Source: Micromonospora zingiberis (lineage in GTDB: Bacteria; Actinomycetota; Actinomycetes; Mycobacteriales; Micromonosporaceae). From it: DNA of 64,000 nt. The notes under the pieces were generated by a model. That model did not search any database and had not been told where the DNA came from. It saw only the letters and a program-made list of their open reading frames with translations. Below are positions 35,339-44,888 of the stretch, in pieces (positions within the stretch are counted from its first letter, which is position 1; every line of letters begins with the position of its first letter). The DNA is taken from assembly GCF_004331455.1 (NCBI RefSeq), contig NZ_SJJR01000007.1:240050-304049 (forward strand), read 5' to 3'. The position numbers and the translations under genes were made by a program.

Positions 35339-35463
35339 CTATCCGCCGTGGCGCTTGTGTTTCCCGGAGTAGTACGGCTTCTGGTCGGCGACGCGGTCGA
35401 ACGGGATCAGGGTGCCGTCGAGGATCGCGTACGCCAGTCGGCGGATCCGGTCCTGGCGGTGGC
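35339..35463 (-). mobile_element. IS5-type transposase remnant
   Basis: The minus strand reads RIRRLAYAILDGTLIPFDRV and then ADQKPYYSGKHKRHG before a stop. This is the recognisable N-proximal DDE-region motif (first catalytic Asp in LDGTLIP) of IS5-group transposases. About 40 codons remain; ends and terminal repeats are not seen. It lies between the sigma gene and the broken DUF998 gene, which it may have interrupted. Confidence 0.7.
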
Positions 35464-35483
35464 GAGGTCATCGGCGGCCGTCG

Positions 35484-35900
35484 TGAGTAGAGCTATCGGG
35501 ATCGGTGCTGCTTACCGGCACCACCTCCGGCATGCCGGCCGGAAAGCCGCGGACCCGGATCCGCGCGAAAGATTCCGGCACCAACCATGCCCGCCCCGTA
35601 CAGCCCGAGCAGTGCTGCCGCCGTCCGGCTCCTGAGCGTCGGGTACAGGCCGGCCGCGCCCGCGACGACGAGCGCGCCGGACACCATCAGGTTCGCACTG
35701 TGCACCCAGCCGAAGGGACCGTTGGCCAGCATGCTCCAGGCGTGTCGGGACGGGTCGAAGCCTTCTCTGACCGCAACCTAGATCAGGGACACCAGCACGT
35801 ACAGCGGGCCCCCGACCAGGCCGGCGGTCAGCAGGTTCCGCCGTCGTGCGAGCCCGGTCCGATCCGGGGCCCCACCGGGTGGATGCACGCTCGACAGCAT
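35484..35900 (-). pseudogene. DUF998 membrane protein gene with amber codon and frameshift
   Basis: From ATG 35900 (site GAGGAG) the frame encodes RRNLLTAGLVGGPLYVLVSLI and meets TAG at 35780-35778. It then stays open without shift: VAVREGFDPSRHAWSMLANG and FGWVHSANLMVSGALVVAGA, classic DUF998 sequence. The stop sits where relatives usually have Gln, so CAG to TAG is the simplest change. A second lesion after FRADPG shifts the frame (FPAGMPEVVPVSS continues in the next frame). The 3' part ends at the IS5-type remnant. The gene is non-functional unless heavily suppressed. Confidence 0.8.
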
Positions 35901-36048
35901 GGTGTTCTCCTCACCAGTACAGGCCGCTTCTCGGCCTTCTACCGATAGCTCGAACGGCAGGACCCGGTTTCGACATGAGGCCGGAAGAATCTTCAGCCGG
36001 GCGGGGGAGCGGGGCGTGGTCCGGGCGGGTCGATTAGCCTGCGTGGTC

Positions 36049-36837
36049 ATGGGGGCGACCGACGACCGGCTCGAACTGGCCGTCGACCCGGCGCGGCCGA
36101 CCGGGCGTACGCTGCTGGCCGGCGGCGTCGAGCAGTCGTACGTGGATCTCACCGATCCCACGTACCTGCACTTCGAGTACGTCCGCCGGATGGCCGCCGT
36201 GGCCGATCTCGCCGCCCCGTCCGGTGTTTCGCTGGATGTGCTGCATCTCGGCGGCGGCGCACTGACGCTGCCGCGCTACGTCGCCGTGACCCGGCCCGGC
36301 TCGGCGCAACTGGTCGTCGAGCGGGATCCGGCTGTGGTCGAACTGGTGGCGCGGGATCTGCCACCCGTACCGGCTGGCGTCGAGGTCCGGGTCGCCGACG
36401 CGGGGGAGGCCCTCGCCAGTGCCGGCGCCAACGCGTACGACCTGGTGTTCGCCGACATCTATCGGGCGGCCCGGATGCCGCCGCACGTGACCACCGTGGC
36501 GTTCGCTGCCGAGGTCGCCCGGGTGTTGCGGCCCGACGGCATCTACCTGGTCAACGTGACCGACCTGCCGCCCCTGGCCGTGACCCGCGTGCAGGCGGCC
36601 ACCCTGCGGTCGGTCTTCGCCGACGTGTGCGTGGTCGCCGACCGGCGGATGCTGCGCGGCCGGCGGTACGGCAACGTGGTACTCGCTGCGGCGCCGCGCC
36701 CGCACCGGCTGCCCGTGGCTCGCCTGGTGGTGCGTGCACTACGCGATCCACTGCCCGGCGGCGTGCTGCACGGGCCGGCGCTCGACACGTTCATCGCCGG
36801 CGCCCGGCCGCGTACCGCCTCCGAGACCGCACCCTGA
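36049..36837 (+). CDS. Spermidine synthase-like SAM-dependent protein
   Basis: This 262-residue protein starts at ATG 36049 (GTG 36043 possible). It has the Rossmann core of polyamine synthases: LDVLHLGGGALTLPRYVAV for the nucleotide/SAM loop, QLVVERDPAVVELV with acidic ligand, and YDLVFADIYRAARMP, the family gatekeeper region. Actinobacterial relatives are annotated as fused MFS/spermidine synthases or spermidine-synthase-like methyltransferases, and most lack proof of aminopropyltransferase activity. It is monocistronic, and the downstream terminator is at 36999-37030. Confidence 0.85.
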   Translation: MGATDDRLELAVDPARPTGRTLLAGGVEQSYVDLTDPTYLHFEYVRRMAAVADLAAPSGVSLDVLHLGGGALTLPRYVAVTRPGSAQLVVERDPAVVELVARDLPPVPAGVEVRVADAGEALASAGANAYDLVFADIYRAARMPPHVTTVAFAAEVARVLRPDGIYLVNVTDLPPLAVTRVQAATLRSVFADVCVVADRRMLRGRRYGNVVLAAAPRPHRLPVARLVVRALRDPLPGGVLHGPALDTFIAGARPRTASETAP

Positions 36838-36998
36838 CGACGGAACGCGCCGGAGGCGTCGGGATGGGCTTACGCGGATCGCTTTGCAGCGTGCCCGGAC
36901 CGCCGAGGTGACGGTCCGGGCGCCCGCCTTGCGTATCCCGTGCATCGTCATGCACGAGCGCTCAGCGTGTGACGTCGGAGTGGTGGGAGCGCGACGGC

Positions 36999-37030
36999 GG
37001 GCGCCCACGGCCGGTCGGCCGTGGGCGTCC
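36999..37030. terminator. Bidirectional hairpin terminator
   Basis: A 14-bp stem including one G-T pair (arms 36999-37012 and 37017-37030, loop GGTC) lies between the converging spermidine-synthase-like and S1 protease genes. Confidence 0.65.
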
Positions 37031-37047
37031 GCGTCCCGTAACGGATG

Positions 37048-38610
37048 TCAGCCGCGCCGCCACTTCTGGTTCGCGCCGCCCAGGCACTCCCAGGTGACCA
37101 GGCGGGCGCCGTCGGCGTTGACCCACCCACCGATGTCGACGCACTTGTTCGCCTGCGGGTTGACGAGGTCACCGGCGGCGGAGAGAACGAACTGTTGGGC
37201 CGGGTTGCCGCTACAGTTCGCAATCTGGATCACCGCGCCGTTGTCCCGGGAGCCCCACGCCACGTCCATGCACTTGTTGTTCTGGGTGCGCAACGTACCG
37301 TCGACGAAGGTCCAGGACTGCGCCGAGGTGCCGTTGCAGGTCCAGGTCTGCAGCGGTACGCCGTCGGAGAAGTTGGAGTTCGGCACGTCGATGCACTTGT
37401 TGTTCCAGTTGCTGATGATCCGGTTCCCGTTGCCGCCGCCGGTGGTGACCAGGGTGAGTCCGTACGCGCCGAGGATCTCGTTGACCGGCTGGAACCAGGT
37501 CTCGCCGCCGGTGGTGCAGTTGCCCCAACCGCCGGAGGTGACGCCCTGCGCCTGGTTGCCGCTGAGCCAGGCGCCACCGGAGTCGCCGCCCTGGGCGCAG
37601 GCGTTGGTACGGGTGAGCCCGTGCACGGCACCCTGCTGGTAGTTGACCGTCTGGTTGCGGCCGAGCAGGGTTCCGCACCGCCAGCCGGTGGTCCGGCCGG
37701 AGCGGCAGACGGAACTGCCGACCGCGGCGTCCTGGGAGCCGGCTACCGCGACGTTGCCACCGGAGTAGTTGTTCACCCACGGTTGCGGGGTCCAGTTGCT
37801 GTTGGTGCGGACCCAGCCGTAGTCACGGCCGGGGAAGGTGGAGCCGGCGAAGGTCCCCTGGGCGACGTTGTTGTAGCCGAGCGTCGGGCTGCCGACGCCG
37901 CCGCAGTGTCCGGCGGTGACGAAACCGCCGTGCACCGCGAAACCGACCGAGCACAGGGTGTTGCCGTTGATCACGTACTGGTCGCCGCCCCGGATGTCGT
38001 AGCGCAGTTGGGGTGCCTGCGCCGACTCGATGATCCGGATCAGGTTGGCGTCGGCGCCGCTGGCCTTCACGAACCTGCTCGCGGCGGCGGTGGATCCGGC
38101 GCCCGCGGTGACGACGATCTGGTTCGTCGCCACATCGACGTACCAGCCGTGGACAGCCGTGTGGTCGGCCTTGCCGGCGTGGCGGTCCAGGGCCCGCTTG
38201 ACCCGGTCCAGCGTGGACTCGCTGTGCTTGGCCGTAGTGACCTCGGCGCCTTCGGCCCGGACGGTGGCGGCGAGCGCCGGGTCGGTGACGGCCACGGTCA
38301 ACCGCTGCCCACCCGACGGGATCCAGGCGCCGGCGAAGGCCGCGCCGAGGCGGTCGCGCAGGCGCCGCTCGACGTGTGCGGCGCTCGCCTCGACGCGCAG
38401 GCGGTTGTTCACCTGCGCGTCGGTCAGCCCGAGGTCACGGCGCATCGCGCGGACCATCTCCGGTGCGAGATCGGCGGTGGGCGCGACGGCGGTGGGGCTT
38501 TCGGGACGCTCGCCGCCCGCCGTGGCCGATGACGGGGTGATGGCGACGGACAGGCCGGCGATCAAGAGTGCGGCGGTGGCCGCCGCCAGAGTGCGTGGCG
38601 CTCGCGGCAT
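37048..38610 (-). CDS. Secreted S1 serine protease (streptogrisin/alpha-lytic type) with ricin-type lectin domain
   Basis: The 520-residue preproenzyme starts at ATG 38610 with AGGAGGAG. A Sec signal ends near SSATA. An alpha-lytic-protease-type propeptide (about 45-190) precedes the chymotrypsin-fold domain. The catalytic triad is visible as TAGHCG, RDYGWV and GGDSGGAW; disulfide Cys pairs are present. The C-terminal ~125 residues form a ricin-type beta-trefoil (NNKCIDVPN, QTWTCNGTSAQSWTF, NKCMDVAWGS, NKCVDIGGW), probably binding polysaccharide. The enzyme should mature outside the cell by autoprocessing. A LacI-type palindrome lies upstream. Confidence 0.93.
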   Translation of the reverse strand: MPRAPRTLAAATAALLIAGLSVAITPSSATAGGERPESPTAVAPTADLAPEMVRAMRRDLGLTDAQVNNRLRVEASAAHVERRLRDRLGAAFAGAWIPSGGQRLTVAVTDPALAATVRAEGAEVTTAKHSESTLDRVKRALDRHAGKADHTAVHGWYVDVATNQIVVTAGAGSTAAASRFVKASGADANLIRIIESAQAPQLRYDIRGGDQYVINGNTLCSVGFAVHGGFVTAGHCGGVGSPTLGYNNVAQGTFAGSTFPGRDYGWVRTNSNWTPQPWVNNYSGGNVAVAGSQDAAVGSSVCRSGRTTGWRCGTLLGRNQTVNYQQGAVHGLTRTNACAQGGDSGGAWLSGNQAQGVTSGGWGNCTTGGETWFQPVNEILGAYGLTLVTTGGGNGNRIISNWNNKCIDVPNSNFSDGVPLQTWTCNGTSAQSWTFVDGTLRTQNNKCMDVAWGSRDNGAVIQIANCSGNPAQQFVLSAAGDLVNPQANKCVDIGGWVNADGARLVTWECLGGANQKWRRG

Positions 38611-38660
38611 GGGACTCCTCCTGGGGTGAGGCGATGTCGAGCATCGCGGGGAGTTCATGG

Positions 38661-38708
38661 GAGAGCGCTCTCTCGGAGAAGTTTGTCGATATTGATGCCA
38701 ACTGTCAA
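38661..38708 (-). promoter_or_regulatory. Promoter and LacI-type palindromic operator of the S1 protease gene
   Basis: A 12-bp perfect palindrome GAGAGCGCTCTC (38661-38672) resembles the GAGCGCTC core of actinobacterial LacI/CebR operators. Upstream on the minus strand TTGACA (38708-38703) is followed after 17 bases by CAAACT, a possible -10. The operator would then lie over the transcription start. The controlling repressor is not in this window. Confidence 0.5.
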
Positions 38709-38843
38709 GACTGTTTCTAATTTGGCTCAGGCCGGCCGTGACAGCCGTGGCGGCCGATCACACGCCGTTAGCCGTGGGCCTACGATTGCTTGTCGCCCGC
38801 GACGGGTCCGGCGCGGGAGCCGGCGAAGAACGGAGATCACCAG

Positions 38844-40049
38844 ATGAAGCAGGCGCAACGGCTGAAGAGCGTCCGGTACGACATCCGTGGTCCGGTGCTA
38901 CGCCGCGCCCAGCAGATGGAGGAGGCCGGTCACCGGATCCTCAAGCTGAACATCGGCAACCCGGCTCCCTGGGGGTTGAGCACCCCGGAACCGATCGTCG
39001 CCGACGTGGTCTACAACCTCGGTGCCGCGCAGGGGTACAGCGACGCCCGGGGCATCTACTCGGCTCGGGTGGCGGTGGCGCAGTACTACCAGAACCAGGG
39101 TGTCACCAGCGTGCAGCCGGACGACGTGATGCTCGGCAACGGTGTTTCCGAGCTGATCGTGATGTCCCTGCAGGCGCTGCTCGACACCGGCGACGAGGTG
39201 CTGGTGCCGAGCCCGGACTACCCGCTGTGGACCGGCGCGGTGACGCTGTGCGGCGGCCGGGCCGTGCACTACCGTTGCGACGAGAACGCCGGGTGGCTGC
39301 CCGACCTGGACCACCTGGCGGCGCAGATCACCCCGCACACCCGCGCCATGGTGATCATCAACCCGAACAACCCGACCGGCGCCGTGTACTCCCGTCAGAC
39401 CCTGCTCGACATGCTGGAACTCGCCCGCCGGCACCAACTGCTGGTCTTCGCCGACGAGATCTACGACAAGATCGTGTATGACGGGGCGCAGCACCACACC
39501 CTGGCCGCCCTCGCCCCGGACGTGCCGATCGTCAGCATGGGTGGACTGTCGAAGACGTACCGGGCGGCCGGCTTCCGGTCGGGCTGGCTCGCCGTGAGCG
39601 GCTTCACCGGCCGAGACACCGACTACCTGGACGGGCTTCAGTTGCTCGCCAACATGCGCCTGTGCCCGAACGTGCCGGCCCAGCACGCGGTGCAGACCGC
39701 GCTGGGTGGCTTCCAGAGCATCGAGCCGCTGATCGGACCCGGTGGCCGGCTCTACGAGCAGCGTGAGCGAGCCTGGCAGGAGCTGACCGCGATCCCGGGC
39801 GTCGACTGCGTCAAGCCGGCGGGCGCGCTCTACCTGTTCGCCCGCCTGGACCCGGCCGTCTACAAGATCCACGACGACGAGCGACTCGTCATCGACCTGC
39901 TGGAGCAGCAGCAGATGCTGCTGTCGCACGGGACGAGCTTCAACATCGACGAGCCGAACTACCTGCGCCTGGTCTTCCTCGCCCCGACCGACGTGCTCGG
40001 CGACGCCATCGGCCGCCTCGGCACGTTCCTGAGTACCTATCAGCAGTAG
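38844..40049 (+). CDS. PLP-dependent aminotransferase, AlaA-like
   Basis: This 401-residue class I/II aminotransferase starts at ATG 38844 (CGGAGATC site). Its N-terminus, KSVRYDIRGPVLRRAQQME, is typical of AlaA-type alanine aminotransferases. Also seen are GNPAPWGL, NPNNPTGAVYS, the FADEIYDKIVYDG Asp/Tyr pair binding PLP, the Schiff-base Lys in GGLSKTYRAAGFRSGW, and the C-terminal substrate Arg in NYLRLVFL. It probably interconverts pyruvate/glutamate and alanine/2-oxoglutarate. Converges with the AbfB-domain gene with only 10 bp between stops. Confidence 0.92.
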   Translation: MKQAQRLKSVRYDIRGPVLRRAQQMEEAGHRILKLNIGNPAPWGLSTPEPIVADVVYNLGAAQGYSDARGIYSARVAVAQYYQNQGVTSVQPDDVMLGNGVSELIVMSLQALLDTGDEVLVPSPDYPLWTGAVTLCGGRAVHYRCDENAGWLPDLDHLAAQITPHTRAMVIINPNNPTGAVYSRQTLLDMLELARRHQLLVFADEIYDKIVYDGAQHHTLAALAPDVPIVSMGGLSKTYRAAGFRSGWLAVSGFTGRDTDYLDGLQLLANMRLCPNVPAQHAVQTALGGFQSIEPLIGPGGRLYEQRERAWQELTAIPGVDCVKPAGALYLFARLDPAVYKIHDDERLVIDLLEQQQMLLSHGTSFNIDEPNYLRLVFLAPTDVLGDAIGRLGTFLSTYQQ

Positions 40050-40059
40050 CTACTCCTGG

Positions 40060-41280
40060 TCACAGGGCGGGGCGGACGACGAAGGTGGCCGACGACGACG
40101 AGGCGCCGTCACCGATCAGGGAGACCCGCATCTGCTTGTGGGTGTCGTGGCGTAGGTAACGGCTCGGGTAGTTGTACGACTGCAGTGACGTGTGCGTGCC
40201 GCCGAGACCGGTGACCGGGCAGAACGTGGCGTCAGCGCGGAACAGCGCGCTGCCGTCGGCACGGTGCAGGAATACCCGAAACTCGGAGTGCCGTAGGTAG
40301 TGGCCGGGGAAGTTGACCGACTCGAAGGAGACGCAGCTGCCGCTGGCGAGGCCGGAACGGACGATGAACGCGGCGTCCGCTTTCGTGCCGGTGCTGCTGG
40401 CGGCATCGACCGGTGCGACGTGAGCCTGGAAGTTGGCGTGTCGGACCCGTTGGCCGGGCAGGCTGGCGACCTCCAAGCCGATCCGGGCGCCGGGCAGTAG
40501 GGCGGGCCGCGCCGGGGCTGTCGGCGCGGGAGAGGGTGCGGCGGGGGTGCTCGTGGCCGGTGGCGGAGCGTTCGTGGCGGGGTTCGGTGGGGCGGTGCCG
40601 GGGTAGGCGGAGCCGGATCCACCGGTGCCGGCGCCGGTGCTGGCGGGCTGCGGGCTGAGGCCGGGCACGGCCTGCGGGCTGAGGCCGGGCATGACGCCAG
40701 GAGCGCCGGACGGGCCGTGAGGTGGGGGCCCGTCGCGGCCGGTGTCGGATCCGGTGCCGTCCAGACCGGGCGGCGAGTCGCCGTTGACGGGACCGCCCGC
40801 AAGACCATCGGGTTGGGGCACCCCGGCAACGAACTCGCCGCGGATTGGCTCCTGGGATCCATCGCGCAACGCCATCACGCCGACGAGGGTGGTGATGACG
40901 AGCAGGGCGACGCCGCCGAGCAGTAGCGTGCGCCGCGGGTCTGCCCGGCCGGCGAGTGCACCCAGGTCGGCCGCGATGCCAGGTGGCGCATGGCCGGCGG
41001 AGAGTTGACCGGCGACGGGTGTCCCGGTCGCGAGGTCAGGGCCGTTGGTGACACCCGCGTCGGCGTAGATGGTCGTATGCCGGGCAGGCAACGGCCGGAC
41101 GAGGGTGGTCAGCGGCGGCCACGGGGTGGTCCGCCTTAGGAGTCTGGCGGGCTGGTACGGCTGCGAACCGGTGACCGGGCGATCCGTCGCCGGCCCGGTC
41201 GGACCCGCGCCGAGCTGGCCGTTGCCGGGAAGCCAGCCACCTATCCGCAGGCGTGACTGGTCGTTGCCGTCTTCGGGCAT
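40060..41280 (-). CDS. Membrane-anchored AbfB (arabinose-binding) domain protein
   Basis: This 406-residue protein starts at ATG 41280 behind AGGAG. The N-terminal ~120 residues are polar and probably cytoplasmic. One transmembrane helix follows (TLLLGGVALLVITTLVGVM), then a Pro/Gly/Ser/Thr-rich wall-spanning linker of about 130 residues containing a GLSPQ repeat. The C-terminal AbfB/CBM42 beta-trefoil (about 270-406) has SFESVNFPGHYLRH, FRADATFCPVTG and LQSYNYPSRYLRHD. CBM42 binds arabinofuranose side chains of arabinoxylan. No catalytic domain is present. It could hold arabinoxylan at the cell surface, fitting the GH11 xylanase next door. Confidence 0.85.
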   Translation of the reverse strand: MPEDGNDQSRLRIGGWLPGNGQLGAGPTGPATDRPVTGSQPYQPARLLRRTTPWPPLTTLVRPLPARHTTIYADAGVTNGPDLATGTPVAGQLSAGHAPPGIAADLGALAGRADPRRTLLLGGVALLVITTLVGVMALRDGSQEPIRGEFVAGVPQPDGLAGGPVNGDSPPGLDGTGSDTGRDGPPPHGPSGAPGVMPGLSPQAVPGLSPQPASTGAGTGGSGSAYPGTAPPNPATNAPPPATSTPAAPSPAPTAPARPALLPGARIGLEVASLPGQRVRHANFQAHVAPVDAASSTGTKADAAFIVRSGLASGSCVSFESVNFPGHYLRHSEFRVFLHRADGSALFRADATFCPVTGLGGTHTSLQSYNYPSRYLRHDTHKQMRVSLIGDGASSSSATFVVRPAL

Positions 41281-41650
41281 GGTGGTCTCCTGCTGTTTTC
41301 CGCGCACGCGCCCGACCGGAAATGATCAAACGGTCGCGGCGGATACCTTCTCATCTCCGCCCGGCTGACGCCAACACCCGTCACGCGTTGCTGTCACGCG
41401 TGTTCCGGCCCGCGATGGCCGCCTGCCTGAGCCAGGGCAGGCCCTGCCTGAGCCGGACCCGCCGTGGTGGCCCCCTCCCGGTACGTCTGTCGAAAGCCGC
41501 TGGAACTTCCGCTGATGTCGGCCTCAGCCCTAGGTCATCGGCCATCGGCCGGCGTGGAGTCATCCGGGGCGTGTCGATCCGCTGGTGCTGTTGAGCAGCG
41601 TTGATGGCCTGTCGCGCTGACCCCTTGCGGCAGCAAAGGTTTCGAGAGTA
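41281..41650. other. Long intergenic region upstream of the GH11 gene
   Basis: This is the 5' part of a 593-bp gap between divergent genes. I see no supported gene; short minus-strand frames have atypical composition. It must hold the AbfB-gene promoter. A GC-skewed direct repeat CAGGC(A)GGCCCTGCCTGAGCC-like element near 41430-41450 has no assigned role. Confidence 0.3.
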
Positions 41651-41693
41651 TTTCCGGAAGTTGTTGACGTTGCGACCTGGCCCGGCCAATACT
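41649..41693 (+). promoter_or_regulatory. GH11 xylanase promoter with TTCCGGAAGTT operator half-palindrome
   Basis: TTCCGGAAGTT at 41652-41662 matches the GH10 palindrome AACTTCCGGAAGTT (12 of 14 positions over the full element). One base later comes TTGACG (41664-41669), then CAATAC/AATACT at 17-18 bp as -10. The leader to the ATG at 41874 is about 175 bases. Confidence 0.6.
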
Positions 41694-41864
41694 GGTCGCC
41701 ATCGACGCAGCTCAATTGTCGAGCATCGCGACCACGCCGCCGGTCACCACACAGCACGATCGGTACCCCACCACCGCGGTACGACGCCGACAGTCGATGG
41801 CGGTCGCCCGGCCACCGAGACCTCGTCGGCTCGTAGCGCTGCTGGCCCCGGCCAGCCGTCATGA

Positions 41865-42875
<1,011 letters not shown>

Positions 42876-42889
42876 CCTGACCGAGCGGG

Positions 42890-42923
42890 GGGTGGGGTGT
42901 CGGCGAGCGCCGGCACCCCACCC
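42890..42923. terminator. Bidirectional hairpin terminator
   Basis: A stem of about 15 bp with one G-T pair (arms 42890-42904 and 42909-42923, four-base loop) lies between the converging GH11 and AAC(3)-like genes. Confidence 0.65.
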
Positions 42924-42972
42924 AGCATTGCTGTCCTGCATACCACCGCCGACAGGTCGTCCCGGTCGGCGG

Positions 42973-43764
42973 CTAACGCTGTGGTTCGCGGGTGCCGCGA
43001 TGGGCAGCGAGCCAGTCCACGGCGAAGTCGACAAGCACCCGCTGGCGCATCAGCCGGCACTCGGCCCCGCCGACCTGCCCGATCCGCGCGCTGCCCATGG
43101 CCTCGAACGCGGCGCCTGCCTGGTCGAAGTCGCTCTCGTCAGTGTCCACGTCCACCCAGCGCGTCCAGGTTCGGCCGGCGGGGGTGCGGACAGCCGAGCC
43201 CTCCCACCTGCGCGGCGGGTCCGGCAACCGGTACTCGGCCAGGTGCAGCGACGTGTTACTGCCGTGTCCGACGCCCAGCAGCAGGACGTCGCCGTCCAGC
43301 CGGTAGACGGCCCCCACGGGAGAGTGCTCGCCCAGCATCTCGTCGAGCTGGTGCCCGGTCACCACGGCTTCGGCGGCCGGACCGACGGCCGCGAACGACA
43401 CCTGCGGATGGTCGCTGCGCCGCGCGCCCGGCCAGGTACGGACTGTCTCCGCGACCACGCCCATCCACCGGCTCGGCGTCACCGCCGCTTCGAACCCGGG
43501 CATCTGGGCGCGGATCACCGGCCACCACGACTCCGGCACGGGCGGGTGCCGCCAGCCGGCGGGATCCGTGTTGTCCGGCGTGTGCGTGGGCACCACCAGC
43601 GTACCGTCCGGGCCCAGCGCGTCGCGTAGCGCCTGGACCACCGCGACCGGGCCGCCGCAGACCCAGCCGAGCGCCTTGAGTGACGAATGCACGAGCAGTA
43701 CCGACCCGCGCCGCACCCCGAGTGACGCCAGGTCGTCGGCGAGTGCGGCGCGCGTGTGCGGCAT
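42973..43764 (-). CDS. AAC(3)-family aminoglycoside N-acetyltransferase-like protein
   Basis: This 263-residue protein starts at ATG 43764 and spans the whole antibiotic N-acetyltransferase (AAC(3)) domain. Conserved blocks include LLVHSSLKALGWVCGG, GTLVVPTHT, DHPQVSFAAVG, EHSPVGAVYRL, LLGVGHGSNTSLHL and AEYR. Enzymes of this family acetylate the 3-amino group of 2-deoxystreptamine aminoglycosides with acetyl-CoA, and actinomycetes commonly carry chromosomal copies. Whether it gives resistance or has another substrate cannot be decided. No producer cluster is nearby. Confidence 0.9.
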   Translation of the reverse strand: MPHTRAALADDLASLGVRRGSVLLVHSSLKALGWVCGGPVAVVQALRDALGPDGTLVVPTHTPDNTDPAGWRHPPVPESWWPVIRAQMPGFEAAVTPSRWMGVVAETVRTWPGARRSDHPQVSFAAVGPAAEAVVTGHQLDEMLGEHSPVGAVYRLDGDVLLLGVGHGSNTSLHLAEYRLPDPPRRWEGSAVRTPAGRTWTRWVDVDTDESDFDQAGAAFEAMGSARIGQVGGAECRLMRQRVLVDFAVDWLAAHRGTREPQR

Positions 43765-43843
43765 GTCAGCGTCGATCAGCAGACCCTACCCGGGAGTTGC
43801 CGAGCTGGATGTCTGCCCACCTGTCGTCGGGCCCGGTTCGGCG

Positions 43844-44824
43844 TTACCAGGCCCAGGCCTCCGGGGCGGGACCCCCGTTGCCGATCGGCGGGAAGATGCC
43901 GTCGAGGATGGCGCTGGTGTCCTCGGTGATCGGGTGGTCGAGCGCGGCGATCGGTAGCGCCAACTGCTCCGGGTTGCGTGGGCCGAGGATCGGGGCGGTC
44001 ACCTCAGGGCGGGACAACAGCCAGGCGATCGCCACGGTGGTGGGCTCCTGCCCGAGGTCGGCGCAGAGTTGCTCGTACTGCTCGATGGCCGCCCGATGCG
44101 GTTCCACCCGATCCGGTGCGTGCAGCACCGCGCGTCCGGGTACGCCGTCGCGTTGTTTGCGCAGTGCTCCGGAGAGCGCACCGAAGTGCAGCGGCGAGTA
44201 GGGCAGGATGCCGATGCCCAGCTCAGCGGCTGCCGGTAGCACCTCCATCTCGGCGTGCCGGGTGAGCAGGTTGTATTTGCACTGCTCCGAGACGAGGCCG
44301 AGGAAGTGACGGCGATCGGCGGTGGCTTGCGCCTGGGCGAGGTGCCACCCGGCGAAGTTGGAGGATCCGACGTACCGGATCTTGCCTTGGCTGACGAGGG
44401 TCTGCATCGCCTGCCAGATCTCCTCCCATGGGGTACGCCGCTCGATGTGGTGCATCTGGAACAGGTCGATCCAGTCGGTACGCAGCCGGCGCAGCGACGC
44501 TTCGCAGGACGCCACGATGTGGCGGGCGGACAGGCCGCCGTCGTTGGGCCATTCGGTCATCGGGGCGTACACCTTGGTGGCCAGGACCACCTTGTCCCGA
44601 TGGCCGGAGTTGCGAAACCAGGTGCCGATGAAGCGTTCGCTGAGGCCGTCGCCGGTCTCCCGGCCGTACATGTTGGCGGTGTCCACGAAGTTGAGGCCGT
44701 CCTCGATGGCCCGGTCGAGGATCGCATGGCTCTGTTCCTCGTCGATCTGCCAGCCGAAGTTCATGGTGCCGACGCAGAGCCGGCTGACGGTCAGGCCGGT
44801 CCGGCCCAGGCGGGTGTATCTCAT
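43844..44824 (-). CDS. Aldo/keto reductase
   Basis: This 326-residue (beta/alpha)8 NADPH-dependent oxidoreductase starts at ATG 44824. The catalytic tetrad is visible: Asp and Tyr in FVDTANMYGRE, Lys in VVLATKVYAP and His in LFQMHHIERR. The cofactor loop is RPEVTAPILGPRN. The group resembles YajO/general-stress-type aldo/keto reductases reducing aldehydes. The gene is divergent from an ArsR-type regulator only 64 bp away, which probably controls it. Physiological substrate unknown. Confidence 0.92.
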   Translation of the reverse strand: MRYTRLGRTGLTVSRLCVGTMNFGWQIDEEQSHAILDRAIEDGLNFVDTANMYGRETGDGLSERFIGTWFRNSGHRDKVVLATKVYAPMTEWPNDGGLSARHIVASCEASLRRLRTDWIDLFQMHHIERRTPWEEIWQAMQTLVSQGKIRYVGSSNFAGWHLAQAQATADRRHFLGLVSEQCKYNLLTRHAEMEVLPAAAELGIGILPYSPLHFGALSGALRKQRDGVPGRAVLHAPDRVEPHRAAIEQYEQLCADLGQEPTTVAIAWLLSRPEVTAPILGPRNPEQLALPIAALDHPITEDTSAILDGIFPPIGNGGPAPEAWAW

Positions 44825-44888
44825 GGCGGGCGACGCTAGGGCGTCCGTGCCGTGGCGGCGATTCGTTCGACCGTGCTCGAATGGGGCG

